Positions 20,367-30,219 of a stretch of 64,000 nucleotides of DNA are shown here, one piece after another (the first letter of the stretch is position 1; each line of letters opens with the position of its first letter). The notes under the pieces are model-generated. The model saw only the letters and a program-made list of their open reading frames with translations. It was not told where the DNA came from and ran no database searches. The DNA lies in contig NZ_BAZW01000005.1 of the NCBI RefSeq assembly GCF_000974365.1, positions 118,199 to 182,198 on the forward strand, in the 5' to 3' direction. This DNA is from Geofilum rubicundum JCM 15548 (GTDB taxonomy: Bacteria > Bacteroidota > Bacteroidia > Bacteroidales > Marinilabiliaceae). A program made the translations under genes and the position numbers.

Positions 20367-22310
20367 TTAAGCATCAATTTCCTTCAGCATATTCTCTACT
20401 TCTTTGTTGATGAAATGGGCAAATTCATCAATTTTCATGGTGCCCTGATCGCCTTCGCCCTGACGACGCACCGAAATGGTACCGTCTTCGGCCTCTTTTT
20501 CGCCCACAATCAACAGGTAAGGAATACGCTTTAACTCATTGTCCCGTATTTTCTTACCAATCTTTTCGTTGCGGTCGTCCAGAATGCAGCGAATATCGGA
20601 ATTGTTCAGCAATTTTGAAACGTTTTGGGCGTATTCGTTGTATTTTTCGCTGATGGGCAATATCACAGCCTGTTCGGGCGTCAGCCACAAGGGGAATTTG
20701 CCGGCAGTGTGCTCTATCAGTACGGCCACAAAACGCTCCATACTGCCAAAGGGGGCACGGTGAATCATGATGGGACGATGCGCGGCATTGTCCTGACCAA
20801 TGTATTCCAGTTCAAAGCGCTCGGGCAGGTTGTAATCTACCTGAATGGTTCCCAACTGCCATTTGCGACCGATGGCGTCACGCACCATAAAGTCGAGCTT
20901 AGGTCCGTAGAAAGCGGCTTCGCCGGTTTCTACCACGGTGTTGAGTCCCTTTTCGCTACAGGCTTCTATAATGGCCGATTCCGCCTTCTCCCAATTCTCG
21001 TCTGAACCAATATATTTCTCGGTGTTGTTGGGATCGCGCAATGATATTTGTGCAATGTAATCTTTGAAATCCAGTGCATTAAAAATGTAAAAGATAATGT
21101 CAATCACCTTTTTGAACTCATTTTTAAGCTGGTCGGGTCGACAAAATATGTGGGCATCATCCTGCGTAAAACCACGCACCCTGGTCAGTCCGTGCAACTC
21201 ACCACTCTGCTCATAGCGGTAAACGGTACCAAACTCCGCGTAGCGGATGGGCAGATCACGGTAGGAGTGGGGACGGGCCTTGTATATTTCGCAGTGGTGC
21301 GGACAGTTCATGGGTTTCAACAGAAACTCTTCGCCTTCGGCAGGTGTGTGAATGGGCTGAAAGGAGTCTGCGCCGTATTTGGCATAGTGACCGGAAGTCA
21401 CGTACAGCTCTTTCTGACCGATATGTGGGGTGATCACCGGCTCGTAACCGTATTTTACCTGAACTTTTTTCAGGAAGGACTCCAAACGCTCGCGCAGTTT
21501 GGCGCCTTTGGGCATCCATAAGGGGAGTCCCTGACCCACTTTGGCACTAAAGGTAAAGAGGTCGAGTTCCTTACCAATTTTACGGTGGTCGCGCTTCAGC
21601 GCTTCTTCTAATTGCACCAGGTACTCTTCCAGCATTTTTTGCTTGGGAAAGGTAATGCCATAGATGCGGGTGAGCTGCTTGCGCTTTTCGTCGCCGCGCC
21701 AGTAGGCGCCGGCCAGACTCAGTACTTTAACGGCTTTGATGGGCTCTGTGCTGGGTAAGTGGGGACCGCGACACAAGTCGGTGAATTGTCCCTGCTCATA
21801 AACACTGATGGTGCCATCTTCCAAATCGCTTATCAATTCTACTTTGTAGGGGTCGTGACTGAAGAATTTCAAGGCGTCCTCCTTGGCGATGTCACGTCGC
21901 TTGTATTCATTTTTCTGACGCGCCAGTTCCTGCATTTTCTTTTCAATCTTTGGCAGGTCTCCCTCTGTGATGGAGACGCCATCTCCCGGATCTACATCAT
22001 AATAGAAGCCGTTTTCAATGGCGGGACCAATCCCGAATTTGATGCCGGGATACAGTTCCTGCAAGGCCTCGGCCAATAAGTGGGCCGAAGAGTGCCAAAA
22101 GGCATGCTTACCTTCTTCATCTTCCCATTTGTGCAATTTGATGCTGGCATCTGTTTCAATGGTCCGCGTAAGATCCCACAGTTGGTCATTAACCGTTATG
22201 CTCAATACTTCTTTAGCCAGACGGGGGCTAATGCTTTGGGCGATGTCGTAACCGCTGACGCCTGCTTCGTATTCACGGACCGACTGGTCGGGAAGTGTAA
22301 TCTTTATCAT
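20367..22310 (-). CDS. thrS: Threonyl-tRNA synthetase
   Basis: 647 residues, full length. An N-terminal TGS domain ([24 protein letters not shown]) is followed by the editing domain ([17 protein letters not shown]...), the class II catalytic core with zinc ligands in [10 protein letters not shown], motif 2 [25 protein letters not shown] sequence with DDAHIF, motif 3 [11 protein letters not shown], and the anticodon-binding domain. It charges tRNA-Thr in the cytoplasm. It precedes infC-rpmI-rplT, the classic order. No T-box leader was seen in the 350 bases upstream. Confidence 0.98.
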   Translation of the reverse strand: MIKITLPDQSVREYEAGVSGYDIAQSISPRLAKEVLSITVNDQLWDLTRTIETDASIKLHKWEDEEGKHAFWHSSAHLLAEALQELYPGIKFGIGPAIENGFYYDVDPGDGVSITEGDLPKIEKKMQELARQKNEYKRRDIAKEDALKFFSHDPYKVELISDLEDGTISVYEQGQFTDLCRGPHLPSTEPIKAVKVLSLAGAYWRGDEKRKQLTRIYGITFPKQKMLEEYLVQLEEALKRDHRKIGKELDLFTFSAKVGQGLPLWMPKGAKLRERLESFLKKVQVKYGYEPVITPHIGQKELYVTSGHYAKYGADSFQPIHTPAEGEEFLLKPMNCPHHCEIYKARPHSYRDLPIRYAEFGTVYRYEQSGELHGLTRVRGFTQDDAHIFCRPDQLKNEFKKVIDIIFYIFNALDFKDYIAQISLRDPNNTEKYIGSDENWEKAESAIIEACSEKGLNTVVETGEAAFYGPKLDFMVRDAIGRKWQLGTIQVDYNLPERFELEYIGQDNAAHRPIMIHRAPFGSMERFVAVLIEHTAGKFPLWLTPEQAVILPISEKYNEYAQNVSKLLNNSDIRCILDDRNEKIGKKIRDNELKRIPYLLIVGEKEAEDGTISVRRQGEGDQGTMKIDEFAHFINKEVENMLKEIDA

Positions 22311-22661
22311 GATTGGATTTTATTGTCAGTTTGAAAAACACGCAAAGATACATATTTTGCACGGCTTGTAAAAACCACCCAGCGATATTTTCAAGGGCCA
22401 TCCGGCTATATTTTACCTGTCCACCCGATGATCTATGGTAAATGTTGCAATTGATTGTGTCCATTGATGCAATTAAGTGCATCGAATGATGCAATGGCCT
22501 GCGTCCTTTGGTGCAATTGGCTTCGTCCATTGGTGCAATGGATTGTTTTTGTTTCGCAGACAGGATATTTCTAGATATTATCAGTGCTTGGGATTGGTGG
22601 TTTGGACTGGTATTTGATATCTTTGTGAATGATTTTTAAGAAAAACATAATTAATTAAGAA
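22311..22661. promoter_or_regulatory. Divergent intergenic region between thrS and the DPP4-like gene
   Basis: 350 bp. It contains the 22-bp tandem repeat block described separately, and on the plus strand TTGG (22594-22597), 20 bases, TATCTTTG (22618-22625): a good Bacteroidetes promoter for the peptidase gene. A clear thrS promoter was not identified. Confidence 0.55.
22444..22545. repeat. Degenerate 22-bp tandem repeat, 4.6 copies
   Basis: Units at 22444, 22466, 22488, 22510 and a partial one at 22532, all exactly 22 bp apart. Each starts G(t/a/g)TGCAAT and most carry a tGcGTCC(a/t)TT-like second half. There are no unique spacers, so this is not a CRISPR. Function unknown. Confidence 0.85.
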
Positions 22662-24851
22662 ATGATGAGAATTTGGTTGTTATTCCTGTTGGTTGCGTTG
22701 GCATTGAGCGCAACTGCTCAAAATAAAAAGGCTGAACTGGCCGATTTTGTCACCAAAGGGACCTTCACTGCCAAGGGCATTGAAAAAATGAAACCCATGA
22801 AAGACGGGGCCCATTATACGGTTTTGGAGGCGGGTGGACAAAAAGTGGTGAAGTATGCCTATGATTCCAAAAAGCCGGTGGCCGTGCTGGTGGATATACC
22901 GCAGTTGAAGCAATCGACCATTGAGTCGATTAAGGATTATGAGTTCAGCGGGGACGAAACCAAGCTGCTGGTCTATACCAACCGCAAAAACATCTACCGC
23001 AGGTCTTTTACGGCCGATTACTATGTGGTGGATATCACCCGTAAAGAGATCGAGCCGCTTTCGGATAAGTCTCCCCAGCAAGCCGCTGCCTTTGCGCCCG
23101 ATGGTTACAGTGTGGCTTTTGTGCGGAACAACAATTTGTTTATAAAGAATTTGCGTTTCAAAACAGAAGCCGCTATTACTTCTGATGGTGCCAGGGATAC
23201 CATTATTAATGGCGTGCCCGACTGGGTATACGAAGAGGAATTTGCCTTTAACCGTGCTTTTGAATGGTCGCCCAATAGCGCTGAAATCGCCTATATCAAG
23301 TTTGATGAGCGTGAGGTCGATCAGTTTCAGTTTCCTTTGTACCAGGCATCTCATCCTGCTTTGGATCAACATGAACTCTATCCGGGTGCCTACCGCTACA
23401 AGTATCCCAAAGCCGGGCAAAAGAACTCCCGCGTGAGTGTGCATGTTTTTAATATTCGTCACCGCACCACCAAAAAAATGGATGTGCCAGGTGAGGATAT
23501 TTATATACCGCGCATCCAATGGACCACCAATCCCGAGCAACTTTCCATCGTTACCTTGAACCGCCGTCAGGATCAGTTGAATCTCTATTTGGCTAAATCG
23601 TCCTCAGGGGTGGCCCGCTCGGTGCTCACAGACAGAAACAGCCAATATATCAGTTCTGAGGTGCTCGATCACATCATCTTTTTGGAAGACGGTGCGCATT
23701 TCGCTTATGTGGCTGAGCTGGATGGTTACAACCACATTCACCTATACGGCATGGATGGGATCAAAAAGAATCAGGTCACCAAAGGCGAATGGGACGTGAC
23801 GGAATACTACGGCTTTGATGCCCGCAACAAGTTGTTCTACTTTCAGGCAGCAGCGGTGTCGCCGCTGCAACGCGAAGTCTATTCCGTGCGTATGGATGGT
23901 TCACGCTTAACGCGATTAACGCCTCAGGATGGAACCAACAAAGCGTGGTTCAGCAAGGATTTCAGTTATTATATCATTGAATATAATAGTGTGGAAACCC
24001 CATCCGTGTATACGGTATATGATAGTAGGGGACGTCAGCAACAGGTGCTGGAAGACAATCAGGTATTGGTCGAAAGGGTCAATGCTCACGCATTGCCCAA
24101 GAAGGAATTTTTCTCCTTCGAAACCGAAACGGGCGTTAAGCTCAACGGATATATCATTAAGCCTTTGCAGATGGAAGCTTCTAAGTCGTACCCGCTTCTG
24201 ATGACCCAATACAGTGGTCCCAATTCGCAGCAGGTGCTCGATAAATGGGGCAAGAGCTGGGAGCACTATCTGGCCTTGCAGGGCTATGTGGTGGCCTGCG
24301 TGGATGGCCGGGGGACCGGTGCCAGAGGCGAGGCCTTTCGCAAGCAGACCTACATGCAATTGGGTAAACTCGAAAGCGACGACCAGATCGATGCTGCCCG
24401 TTATTTGGGAGCGCTGGACTATGTGGATGCCGATCGCATAGGGATTTATGGTTGGAGTTATGGCGGATTTATGACCTCCCTCGTAATGAGTCGTTCCGAT
24501 TTATTTAAGGCCGGCATCGCAGTAGCACCCGTCACCCATTGGAAATTCTACGACACCGCCTACACTGAGCGTTTTATGCGCATGCCGCGTGAAAATCCCA
24601 AAGGTTACGATCAGAATTCACCCATCAATCTGGCCGATGATTTGCATGGACGCTTGTTTCTCATTCATGGTACAGCCGATGACAATGTGCATGTGCAAAA
24701 TGTAATGGAATATGCCGATCGTCTGGTACAGGCTGGCAAACAGTTCGATATGTTCATTTATCCCAACCGCGATCATGGTCTCAGAGGGGGTAACGGCAGA
24801 ATGCATTTATATCAGATGAAGCTTGATTTTCTCGACCGTCACCTGAAATAG
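22662..24851 (+). CDS. Dipeptidyl-peptidase IV family serine peptidase (S9B)
   Basis: 729 residues, secreted or periplasmic. The signal peptide is MMRIWLLFLLVALALSATAQ. The N-terminal beta-propeller (DPP4-N; IKDYEFSGDETKLLVYTN, PDGYSVAFVRNNNLFIKNL, WVYEEEF with the Glu pair that binds the substrate amino terminus) precedes an alpha/beta-hydrolase domain with Ser in GWSYGGFM (about 599), Asp in HGTADDNVH and His in NRDHGLRG. It removes X-Pro dipeptides from peptide N termini and serves peptide use. Single gene with its own promoter. Confidence 0.95.
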   Translation: MMRIWLLFLLVALALSATAQNKKAELADFVTKGTFTAKGIEKMKPMKDGAHYTVLEAGGQKVVKYAYDSKKPVAVLVDIPQLKQSTIESIKDYEFSGDETKLLVYTNRKNIYRRSFTADYYVVDITRKEIEPLSDKSPQQAAAFAPDGYSVAFVRNNNLFIKNLRFKTEAAITSDGARDTIINGVPDWVYEEEFAFNRAFEWSPNSAEIAYIKFDEREVDQFQFPLYQASHPALDQHELYPGAYRYKYPKAGQKNSRVSVHVFNIRHRTTKKMDVPGEDIYIPRIQWTTNPEQLSIVTLNRRQDQLNLYLAKSSSGVARSVLTDRNSQYISSEVLDHIIFLEDGAHFAYVAELDGYNHIHLYGMDGIKKNQVTKGEWDVTEYYGFDARNKLFYFQAAAVSPLQREVYSVRMDGSRLTRLTPQDGTNKAWFSKDFSYYIIEYNSVETPSVYTVYDSRGRQQQVLEDNQVLVERVNAHALPKKEFFSFETETGVKLNGYIIKPLQMEASKSYPLLMTQYSGPNSQQVLDKWGKSWEHYLALQGYVVACVDGRGTGARGEAFRKQTYMQLGKLESDDQIDAARYLGALDYVDADRIGIYGWSYGGFMTSLVMSRSDLFKAGIAVAPVTHWKFYDTAYTERFMRMPRENPKGYDQNSPINLADDLHGRLFLIHGTADDNVHVQNVMEYADRLVQAGKQFDMFIYPNRDHGLRGGNGRMHLYQMKLDFLDRHLK

Positions 24852-24915
24852 AAAATTTAAAGGTTTGCTGAACAAGGGATTGTTAGAAACAATGTTTTTT
24901 TTAATTCAAAAAGTC

Positions 24916-24945
24916 TTGTAAAAACATTATTCCTTTTTATATTTG
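24916..24945 (+). promoter_or_regulatory. Promoter of tRNA-Leu
   Basis: TTG at 24916-24918, 19 bases, then TATATTTG at 24938-24945: the Bacteroidetes -33/-7 pair with normal spacing. The start would be near 24952, 17 bases before the tRNA. Confidence 0.7.
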
Positions 24946-24968
24946 CAGCGCTGAAAACATCAGTGCCC

Positions 24969-25055
24969 GCCCAGATGGCGAAATTGGTAGACGCGCTAGT
25001 TTCAGGGACTAGTGTCCGTAAGGATGTGCAGGTTCGAGTCCTGTTCTGGGCACCA
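24969..25055 (+). tRNA. tRNA-Leu(CAG)
   Basis: Class II tRNA with an 84-base body plus encoded CCA. The acceptor stem GCCCAGA (24969-24975) pairs with TCTGGGC (25045-25051), then discriminator A and CCA. The D arm is TGGCGAAATTGGTAGACGC. The anticodon stem CTAGT/ACTAG encloses loop TTCAGGG, anticodon CAG. A short variable arm (TGTCCGTAAGGATGT) and T loop GGTTCGAGTCC follow. It adjoins the BREX island and is a likely integration target. Confidence 0.97.
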
Positions 25056-25060
25056 AAACA

Positions 25061-25100
25061 CCCCCTAAGTAGTTAACACTTAGGGGGTTTTGTTTTTTTT
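25061..25100 (+). terminator. Intrinsic terminator after tRNA-Leu
   Basis: A perfect 10-bp stem CCCCCTAAGT/ACTTAGGGGG (25061-25070 with 25078-25087, loop agttaac) is followed by TTTTG and eight Ts, starting 6 bases after the tRNA CCA. Confidence 0.92.
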
Positions 25101-25484
25101 GGGGAACGTGTAGGGGAACGTTTTATTGAAAAAAGGTTCTTTTAACCTTTGGTCAAGCATAAACTTTTGAGTCACCCGACTAAAAATCTATACTTTTTGT
25201 GTATACTGTCTAACTGCGCAATGTATATACAATGTTTATACAGATAGTGAGTTGTTTCATAATGTGTTGGCTTTTATTTTAGCTAATTGTTAAAATTAAA
25301 AAGAGTACATAATTTGAAGAGAATACCATTGTCGCCTTAAAGCTGTCATATAATCCCTTGTTATTTGCATATTCCGTTAATACCGGACACCCGTACCGGA
25401 TGTTTCCTTTATGGGCATCCGGATGCGTCCACTCCCTGCACCCATAGCACAAAGGACTTTTTTGCCCCTAATTGTATGCCTTAT
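25101..25484. other. Gene-free junction between tRNA-Leu and the BREX operon
   Basis: No credible gene. Contents: a 9-bp direct repeat ggggaacgt at 25101-25109 and 25113-25121 (3 bases apart); a 7-bp hairpin AAAGGTT/AACCTTT (25132-25150); AT-rich DNA with several TATAC words (25189-25245); and a CCGGA-rich patch at 25381-25426 with TACCGGA twice and a perfect 12-bp palindrome GCATCCGGATGC (25415-25426). The patch lies just past the 3' end of brxL. No copy of the tRNA 3' end was found here. Confidence 0.6.
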
Positions 25485-27524
25485 TCATTCCACATCTTTC
25501 AAATAGGTAACCTCAAAAGCCTTGCAAAATCTTTCCTCTTGTATATTATTGGCAAGATTGAACGGGTTTTTGAAGTCGTATGGTTGAAAAATATCTAAAC
25601 CCCTATCCATACAAATTTTCCAACCAGTATTGGTCTCAATACTTCGTGCATGAAAACTTTGAGCCTGGTCAAATGCATATTCGAATAGTATTCCTGATCC
25701 ATCAATGCTTTCCTTAAGCTGCTCCAGTCTTTCTTCTGTCTCAGTTTCCCTGAATTCATCATATTTGGTAATTAGTTTTAGTTCAATGTCCTCTCCTTCC
25801 TGTTTATTCTTTAATAGCATTTGAATAAATTCCATGAAGTTTTTTACTTGGTAGAACTGACGGATATAGGGGTCCAACACTGTTACTTGTGATGCACCCT
25901 TTATGTAAGGCACGAATAACTTCTCATAGCTAATTCCCTTTGCGTTTTCTTCAACAACCAAGTGCTTGCCAGACAATAGTTCTGAATTCTTTTTCTCATT
26001 GGGGATTGTTAAAGATTCAATGTATTTGACATCAACTTCAGCATCTCTTCCTTCTGTGACTTTACATAACGCCGGATATTGTTTTTCTTCTAAGGTTAAA
26101 ATTGATATTGTTTTTTTATCATCCAAAGAAGTGTACGAGAAATCAACTTCTCCAAAGGTTTCGTCCATGATGACAAGCTGGTTTTTTACTCTACGTCTTC
26201 CTTCAAGGGCAAAGTCTAGGATTTGTTTTGCCTCTTCTTTCGAGCATTCACCATGAGGGAACATTATCTTGCAAAGGCCAGAGAACGTTTTCAATATTCC
26301 GGTGCGATCCCTTGTGGTAATGCTTTCTGATAACTCAAAATACTTACTGTAGATATGGGAGAAATCATCCTTTCGGAGCTCTTTTAATACCTCGGCTAAA
26401 TAATCAACAATAAATCCGTAACCATCCGTAAATAATTCGTTACGTAACTTTTGTACTTCCCAACCAGGTAAGTAACAATGTATCCTGTCAAGAAATGCAG
26501 TGTCATAATATGCCTTGGGTAGAGCTTCAAATAAATCGGAGTGCTTCAACATGAAGGAAACAGAGTGTATCGTGTTGCCTACAAACGAGAATGAAGCAGT
26601 AGCTCCATAGGGTGTGCTTCCCCGCGAGAAGGTCTTGTTTGCCATGTAATTTTTCATGGTGTCAACCAGGTTCTTATCAACCTTTTTGGATATTCCGGCA
26701 AATTCATCAAAAGCAACATTATCCCAGTAACCCACCAACCCAATTTGGCCATTGCTATTATTTACAAACAATTTGGCCTGTGTAACTTCACCTCCGGAAA
26801 TTAGCATGCCATGTGGCGACATCTCTGAAAAAATATGACTTTTCCCGGTTCCTTTCGGCCCCAATTCAATCAGGTTGTAATTGTTTTCACAAAAGGCAAC
26901 CATTCTGCTTAATTGAATAAGTTTTCCTCGGAAATTAAATTGCTCAGGATTAAGACCAATGCTTTGCATAAGCAGGTCAATCCATTCATCCTTGGAGAAA
27001 TGGGAACGTAAGGATTTGAATTCTTCCAAATCCACATGGGATATTTGTATCGGTTTTAACGTTTCAATAATCCATGGTGATCCGGTATTGTCATCACCGC
27101 CCACATATCCCATATTGATAATACACCATACGCCAGATGTAAGTAACTTTTTGTGTGTTTTAACAATCTCGTTGCCTATGGTAACTTTTTTCAAACCTAA
27201 GTTTGAGAATTCTGCCTCGTATGTACCCTTTTTATCATTTAATTTTGCGGATACCTTATCTATTATCCGATGGTTGCCGTTGGTCAGAATATCATGCTTT
27301 ACACTTTCGGCTTCATCCCGATGGACGAAGTGTTTTTTGATAATGCCCTTTACCGTCTCAACACCTTGTTTTACAATCTCATCATCTGAAGATGCACAAT
27401 GTTGACCCAATAGATATTCTAGTACATAGGTAGGTACCACCGCATTTCCTTTTACCAGTTTTGTAAGGTCTTTTCGTACCACCTTACCATCGAAATGCTG
27501 TAATATTTTTGCTTTTAGTTCCAT
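25485..27524 (-). CDS. brxL: BREX Lon-like protein BrxL
   Basis: 679 residues, last gene of the BREX operon. BrxL proteins join an AAA+ ATPase to a Lon-like C-terminal region. Seen here are a Walker A-like LGPKGTGKSHIF near residue 225, a following GGEVTQAKLFVN, the Walker B region WDNVAFDEFAGI, and downstream GSTPYGATASFSFVGN with an arginine-containing LDRIHCYLPGWE. The C terminus has a DUF4007/phospholipase-D-like tail (SFHARSIETNTGWKICMDRGLDIF). Known BrxL proteins form DNA-binding ring assemblies needed for phage defence in type I BREX. The pglZ stop lies 2 bases upstream, so translation is probably coupled. Confidence 0.92.
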   Translation of the reverse strand: MELKAKILQHFDGKVVRKDLTKLVKGNAVVPTYVLEYLLGQHCASSDDEIVKQGVETVKGIIKKHFVHRDEAESVKHDILTNGNHRIIDKVSAKLNDKKGTYEAEFSNLGLKKVTIGNEIVKTHKKLLTSGVWCIINMGYVGGDDNTGSPWIIETLKPIQISHVDLEEFKSLRSHFSKDEWIDLLMQSIGLNPEQFNFRGKLIQLSRMVAFCENNYNLIELGPKGTGKSHIFSEMSPHGMLISGGEVTQAKLFVNNSNGQIGLVGYWDNVAFDEFAGISKKVDKNLVDTMKNYMANKTFSRGSTPYGATASFSFVGNTIHSVSFMLKHSDLFEALPKAYYDTAFLDRIHCYLPGWEVQKLRNELFTDGYGFIVDYLAEVLKELRKDDFSHIYSKYFELSESITTRDRTGILKTFSGLCKIMFPHGECSKEEAKQILDFALEGRRRVKNQLVIMDETFGEVDFSYTSLDDKKTISILTLEEKQYPALCKVTEGRDAEVDVKYIESLTIPNEKKNSELLSGKHLVVEENAKGISYEKLFVPYIKGASQVTVLDPYIRQFYQVKNFMEFIQMLLKNKQEGEDIELKLITKYDEFRETETEERLEQLKESIDGSGILFEYAFDQAQSFHARSIETNTGWKICMDRGLDIFQPYDFKNPFNLANNIQEERFCKAFEVTYLKDVE

Positions 27525-27526
27525 AG

Positions 27527-30202
27527 CTAAAATTCATCTTTTTCCATGAGTGAACTAATCTTAATCAAGTCGTTAACAACTACCGGATTTAATCTGGATT
27601 TATCATTCTTATTAAATGCTTTTAAGTATCCAAAACTGGCTTTTGAACCTGCTGAATTCAGTGAGATAATTATCTCAAATAGTCTTTCTTTCGGATTGCC
27701 TGAAACTGAATTTAGATGCTGTTCTGCTTCATTAGAGAGCAATTCACCAGTATCGGAAAACAAGCCAAAGACAAGTTCTGCACTTTTGTATTCATTGGAT
27801 ACGGGTTGGTCTTGAATCACAATCACCTTCATGCTGCCAGTAGATATTTTGTCAGTATTGTCAATTCTTTTAAAGGATACAGTTTGCTGGGTTTTTTTGG
27901 CGTGTTTGTAGAATTTAATCACCGGCGTAATCAATTCTTGAAGGCTTGCACCACCATGAACAAACTGAATACCAACATTTCCTTGTTTCCGGTATCGGTT
28001 TATAGCTCTGGGAACAGCTACTTTTAAGTCTGTTTTAATATTCGTAGTTTCCTTAAGATTGAACTGGTAGCCATCAACTTGCCCTTCAAAATCATCTGCA
28101 ACAACAAAACGGACATGGTCTCTGCCATATCCCTTTATCTTTGGTAAATTTTCTCTGCTTGTTTCGGGCAGTTCGTTGTAATTGAATAAAAATCCGTGAT
28201 CAGAAGTAACCAATACATAAGATATACCTAATTCCCCAGTAATATTCCGAATTAACCATTTTAAGTCTTCAACAGCTTTCTCGGTAGCTTCGAAGGTTTG
28301 ATGTTCTGTTCTTCTTTTGTCTCCAATGGCATCAATCCAATCGTGATAGATGTATGTGATTTTATTTTCTTTGAAGAAAGCTCTCTTTTTCAGTTTGGTC
28401 ATTTTCCTCACCTCAGAATAATCAATTGTTGCGCTTTCCTTTTCTGTTGCTTGTAGTATGGCTTGTCGATTTGAGCTTACCGTTGATTTACCATTAATTT
28501 TAAAAATTAAATCGGTTTCGCCCTTTTCGATGCTCAAACCGGAACCAGGCAGCAAGTTAGCCATTCCAATATTGGTATAAGATGGAATAGAAGCCAGGCA
28601 AGGCTCTATGGTTAAGTTGTTTTTACTATCTGCCAACAAATCATCAAACAATTCATGACCCAACTCATATCTTAAAGCATCTGAGATGATTACGACCATT
28701 TTAAAATCAAAATCCTTCAAATTATTCTTGTAGAAGTCGTATTGTTTATTGACGTTTATGGAGCTATAATTGAAATTCTGTTTGTTTAAGGTCTGTTGCC
28801 ATTCAACGTTCAACTCTATTAAGTAGCGGTCGTATTTTTGGTTGAGTAATTCAAATACTTCTAAAGCCACATCTTCAAACTCGTATAATCGGTCTTGTAC
28901 TTTGTCATATGCAATTACCGCCTTCCGGTAGTTATAATCCACTCTATGTAGTTCGTTCGTGTATTTTTCTATAAAATCATTGGTCTGATTAAACTTGAAT
29001 GAGCGATACTTATTGAGAATTGAATAAACTGCACCAGTATGATATATAAACCCTATTTGTTCTCTCAGCTCATCTGACAATGATTTAGAACGCAACCATC
29101 TTATGCATTCAGTCTTGATGTGTTCCGGATTGTTTACAACACCAAGGTATAGATCCTTTATTAGATTTGAAAGCATTTCACTGGAGTAATATCCAAACTC
29201 TTGGTCGCTTCCGTACCAGGCAATTAAGTTTTCAGTATTAATATCTGAGGCTACATTGGAAAATACAATATCAATTGTTTCTTTCAAAGTGGGGTGGTTT
29301 TCCCAATCCTGAAAGAAAGCCTGTAGTTTGTTAATTTCTGAGGCTCTGGTTAATTTAAGTTTTGCGTAAGTATCCTCTTTTGCCGGTTTATCTATAAAGG
29401 CAGTTAGTATATTGTATTTTAGTTTTCGGGTAAAACCAATTATTACATCTCTGGTCCATTCCTTGTCGCTGGTATTCAGCAATATATTAAACCAATTGAG
29501 TAAATCTTGTTCCAATTCAAGCTGCTTTAGCAACTTCTCAGTTTTGGCAAATTCCTTTTCATCGTTAGCTAATGATAAACATTTTGCCATGCAGCTATTT
29601 CTGTCAGCTACGGTATTAAAGTCAAGAGACAAGGAGATAAGGCCAAGTTTTAAACTTGATGGACTAAAATGGGCGGGGTCTAAAATTTTTGCTAGTTTCT
29701 TTTGGTTTGTTTTGGGTTTGAGTTGTTTGATATACCGCTTTATAAGTGGTAGGTGGTGATCAGGTAGTTTATTATCTGCAAGAAATTCCGAGGCATCGTC
29801 TAGCCTTAATTCTGAATTTGCTTTTAGCAAATCGAGCAAGGGATACTTTTTTATTTCTTTCTCATCGGGCTTGGGGAATGGATGATAGATAAATATTTCT
29901 TGGTTTGGCCACTCAAATTCAATTCTGTATTTTAACTCAAAATAATTTTGAGTTACTTCAACAACCTTTAATCCTGAGTTTGAAATCTCTTCTAACTCGC
30001 CCCTAAAAGAGCCATCTGTGTCAAAGTAAAAAACTAAAGGCTTTTTACTTTGATTTATAATATTTCGTATTTTATCGACTACCACTTTTTTAAGATTAAT
30101 GTTTGATAGTAAAAGACAATTAAAATGTTCCTTAATTGTCTCGATTTGTTCCTTAATGTTTGTAAGGTGTTGAAAACATGTCTTATATCTGGACAATAGC
30201 AC
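27527..30202 (-). CDS. pglZ: BREX alkaline-phosphatase-like protein PglZ (type A)
   Basis: About 891 residues. The PglZ domain shows MVVIISDALRYELGHEL (metal-site Asp) and VLVTSDHGFLFNY (Asp-His metal ligands), preceded by a long helical region and an N-terminal PLVFYFDTDGSF strand typical of type A PglZ. It is part of the BREX core required for host methylation and phage exclusion; its exact enzymatic role is unsettled. The first residues are uncertain: the open frame begins at a GTG (30202), and the family-like sequence starts some 30 residues later. Confidence 0.93.
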   Translation of the reverse strand: MLLSRYKTCFQHLTNIKEQIETIKEHFNCLLLSNINLKKVVVDKIRNIINQSKKPLVFYFDTDGSFRGELEEISNSGLKVVEVTQNYFELKYRIEFEWPNQEIFIYHPFPKPDEKEIKKYPLLDLLKANSELRLDDASEFLADNKLPDHHLPLIKRYIKQLKPKTNQKKLAKILDPAHFSPSSLKLGLISLSLDFNTVADRNSCMAKCLSLANDEKEFAKTEKLLKQLELEQDLLNWFNILLNTSDKEWTRDVIIGFTRKLKYNILTAFIDKPAKEDTYAKLKLTRASEINKLQAFFQDWENHPTLKETIDIVFSNVASDINTENLIAWYGSDQEFGYYSSEMLSNLIKDLYLGVVNNPEHIKTECIRWLRSKSLSDELREQIGFIYHTGAVYSILNKYRSFKFNQTNDFIEKYTNELHRVDYNYRKAVIAYDKVQDRLYEFEDVALEVFELLNQKYDRYLIELNVEWQQTLNKQNFNYSSINVNKQYDFYKNNLKDFDFKMVVIISDALRYELGHELFDDLLADSKNNLTIEPCLASIPSYTNIGMANLLPGSGLSIEKGETDLIFKINGKSTVSSNRQAILQATEKESATIDYSEVRKMTKLKKRAFFKENKITYIYHDWIDAIGDKRRTEHQTFEATEKAVEDLKWLIRNITGELGISYVLVTSDHGFLFNYNELPETSRENLPKIKGYGRDHVRFVVADDFEGQVDGYQFNLKETTNIKTDLKVAVPRAINRYRKQGNVGIQFVHGGASLQELITPVIKFYKHAKKTQQTVSFKRIDNTDKISTGSMKVIVIQDQPVSNEYKSAELVFGLFSDTGELLSNEAEQHLNSVSGNPKERLFEIIISLNSAGSKASFGYLKAFNKNDKSRLNPVVVNDLIKISSLMEKDEF

Positions 30203-30219
30203 TGTTCCTTAAGTGCTCA

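Noticed and set aside
22444..22545. CRISPR array
   Set aside because: Units are contiguous 22-bp degenerate repeats with no spacers between conserved repeats, and no cas genes are present.
25365..25598. 77-residue plus-strand frame at the end of brxL
   Set aside because: It overlaps the 3' end of brxL on the opposite strand, lacks a ribosome-binding context and resembles no family.
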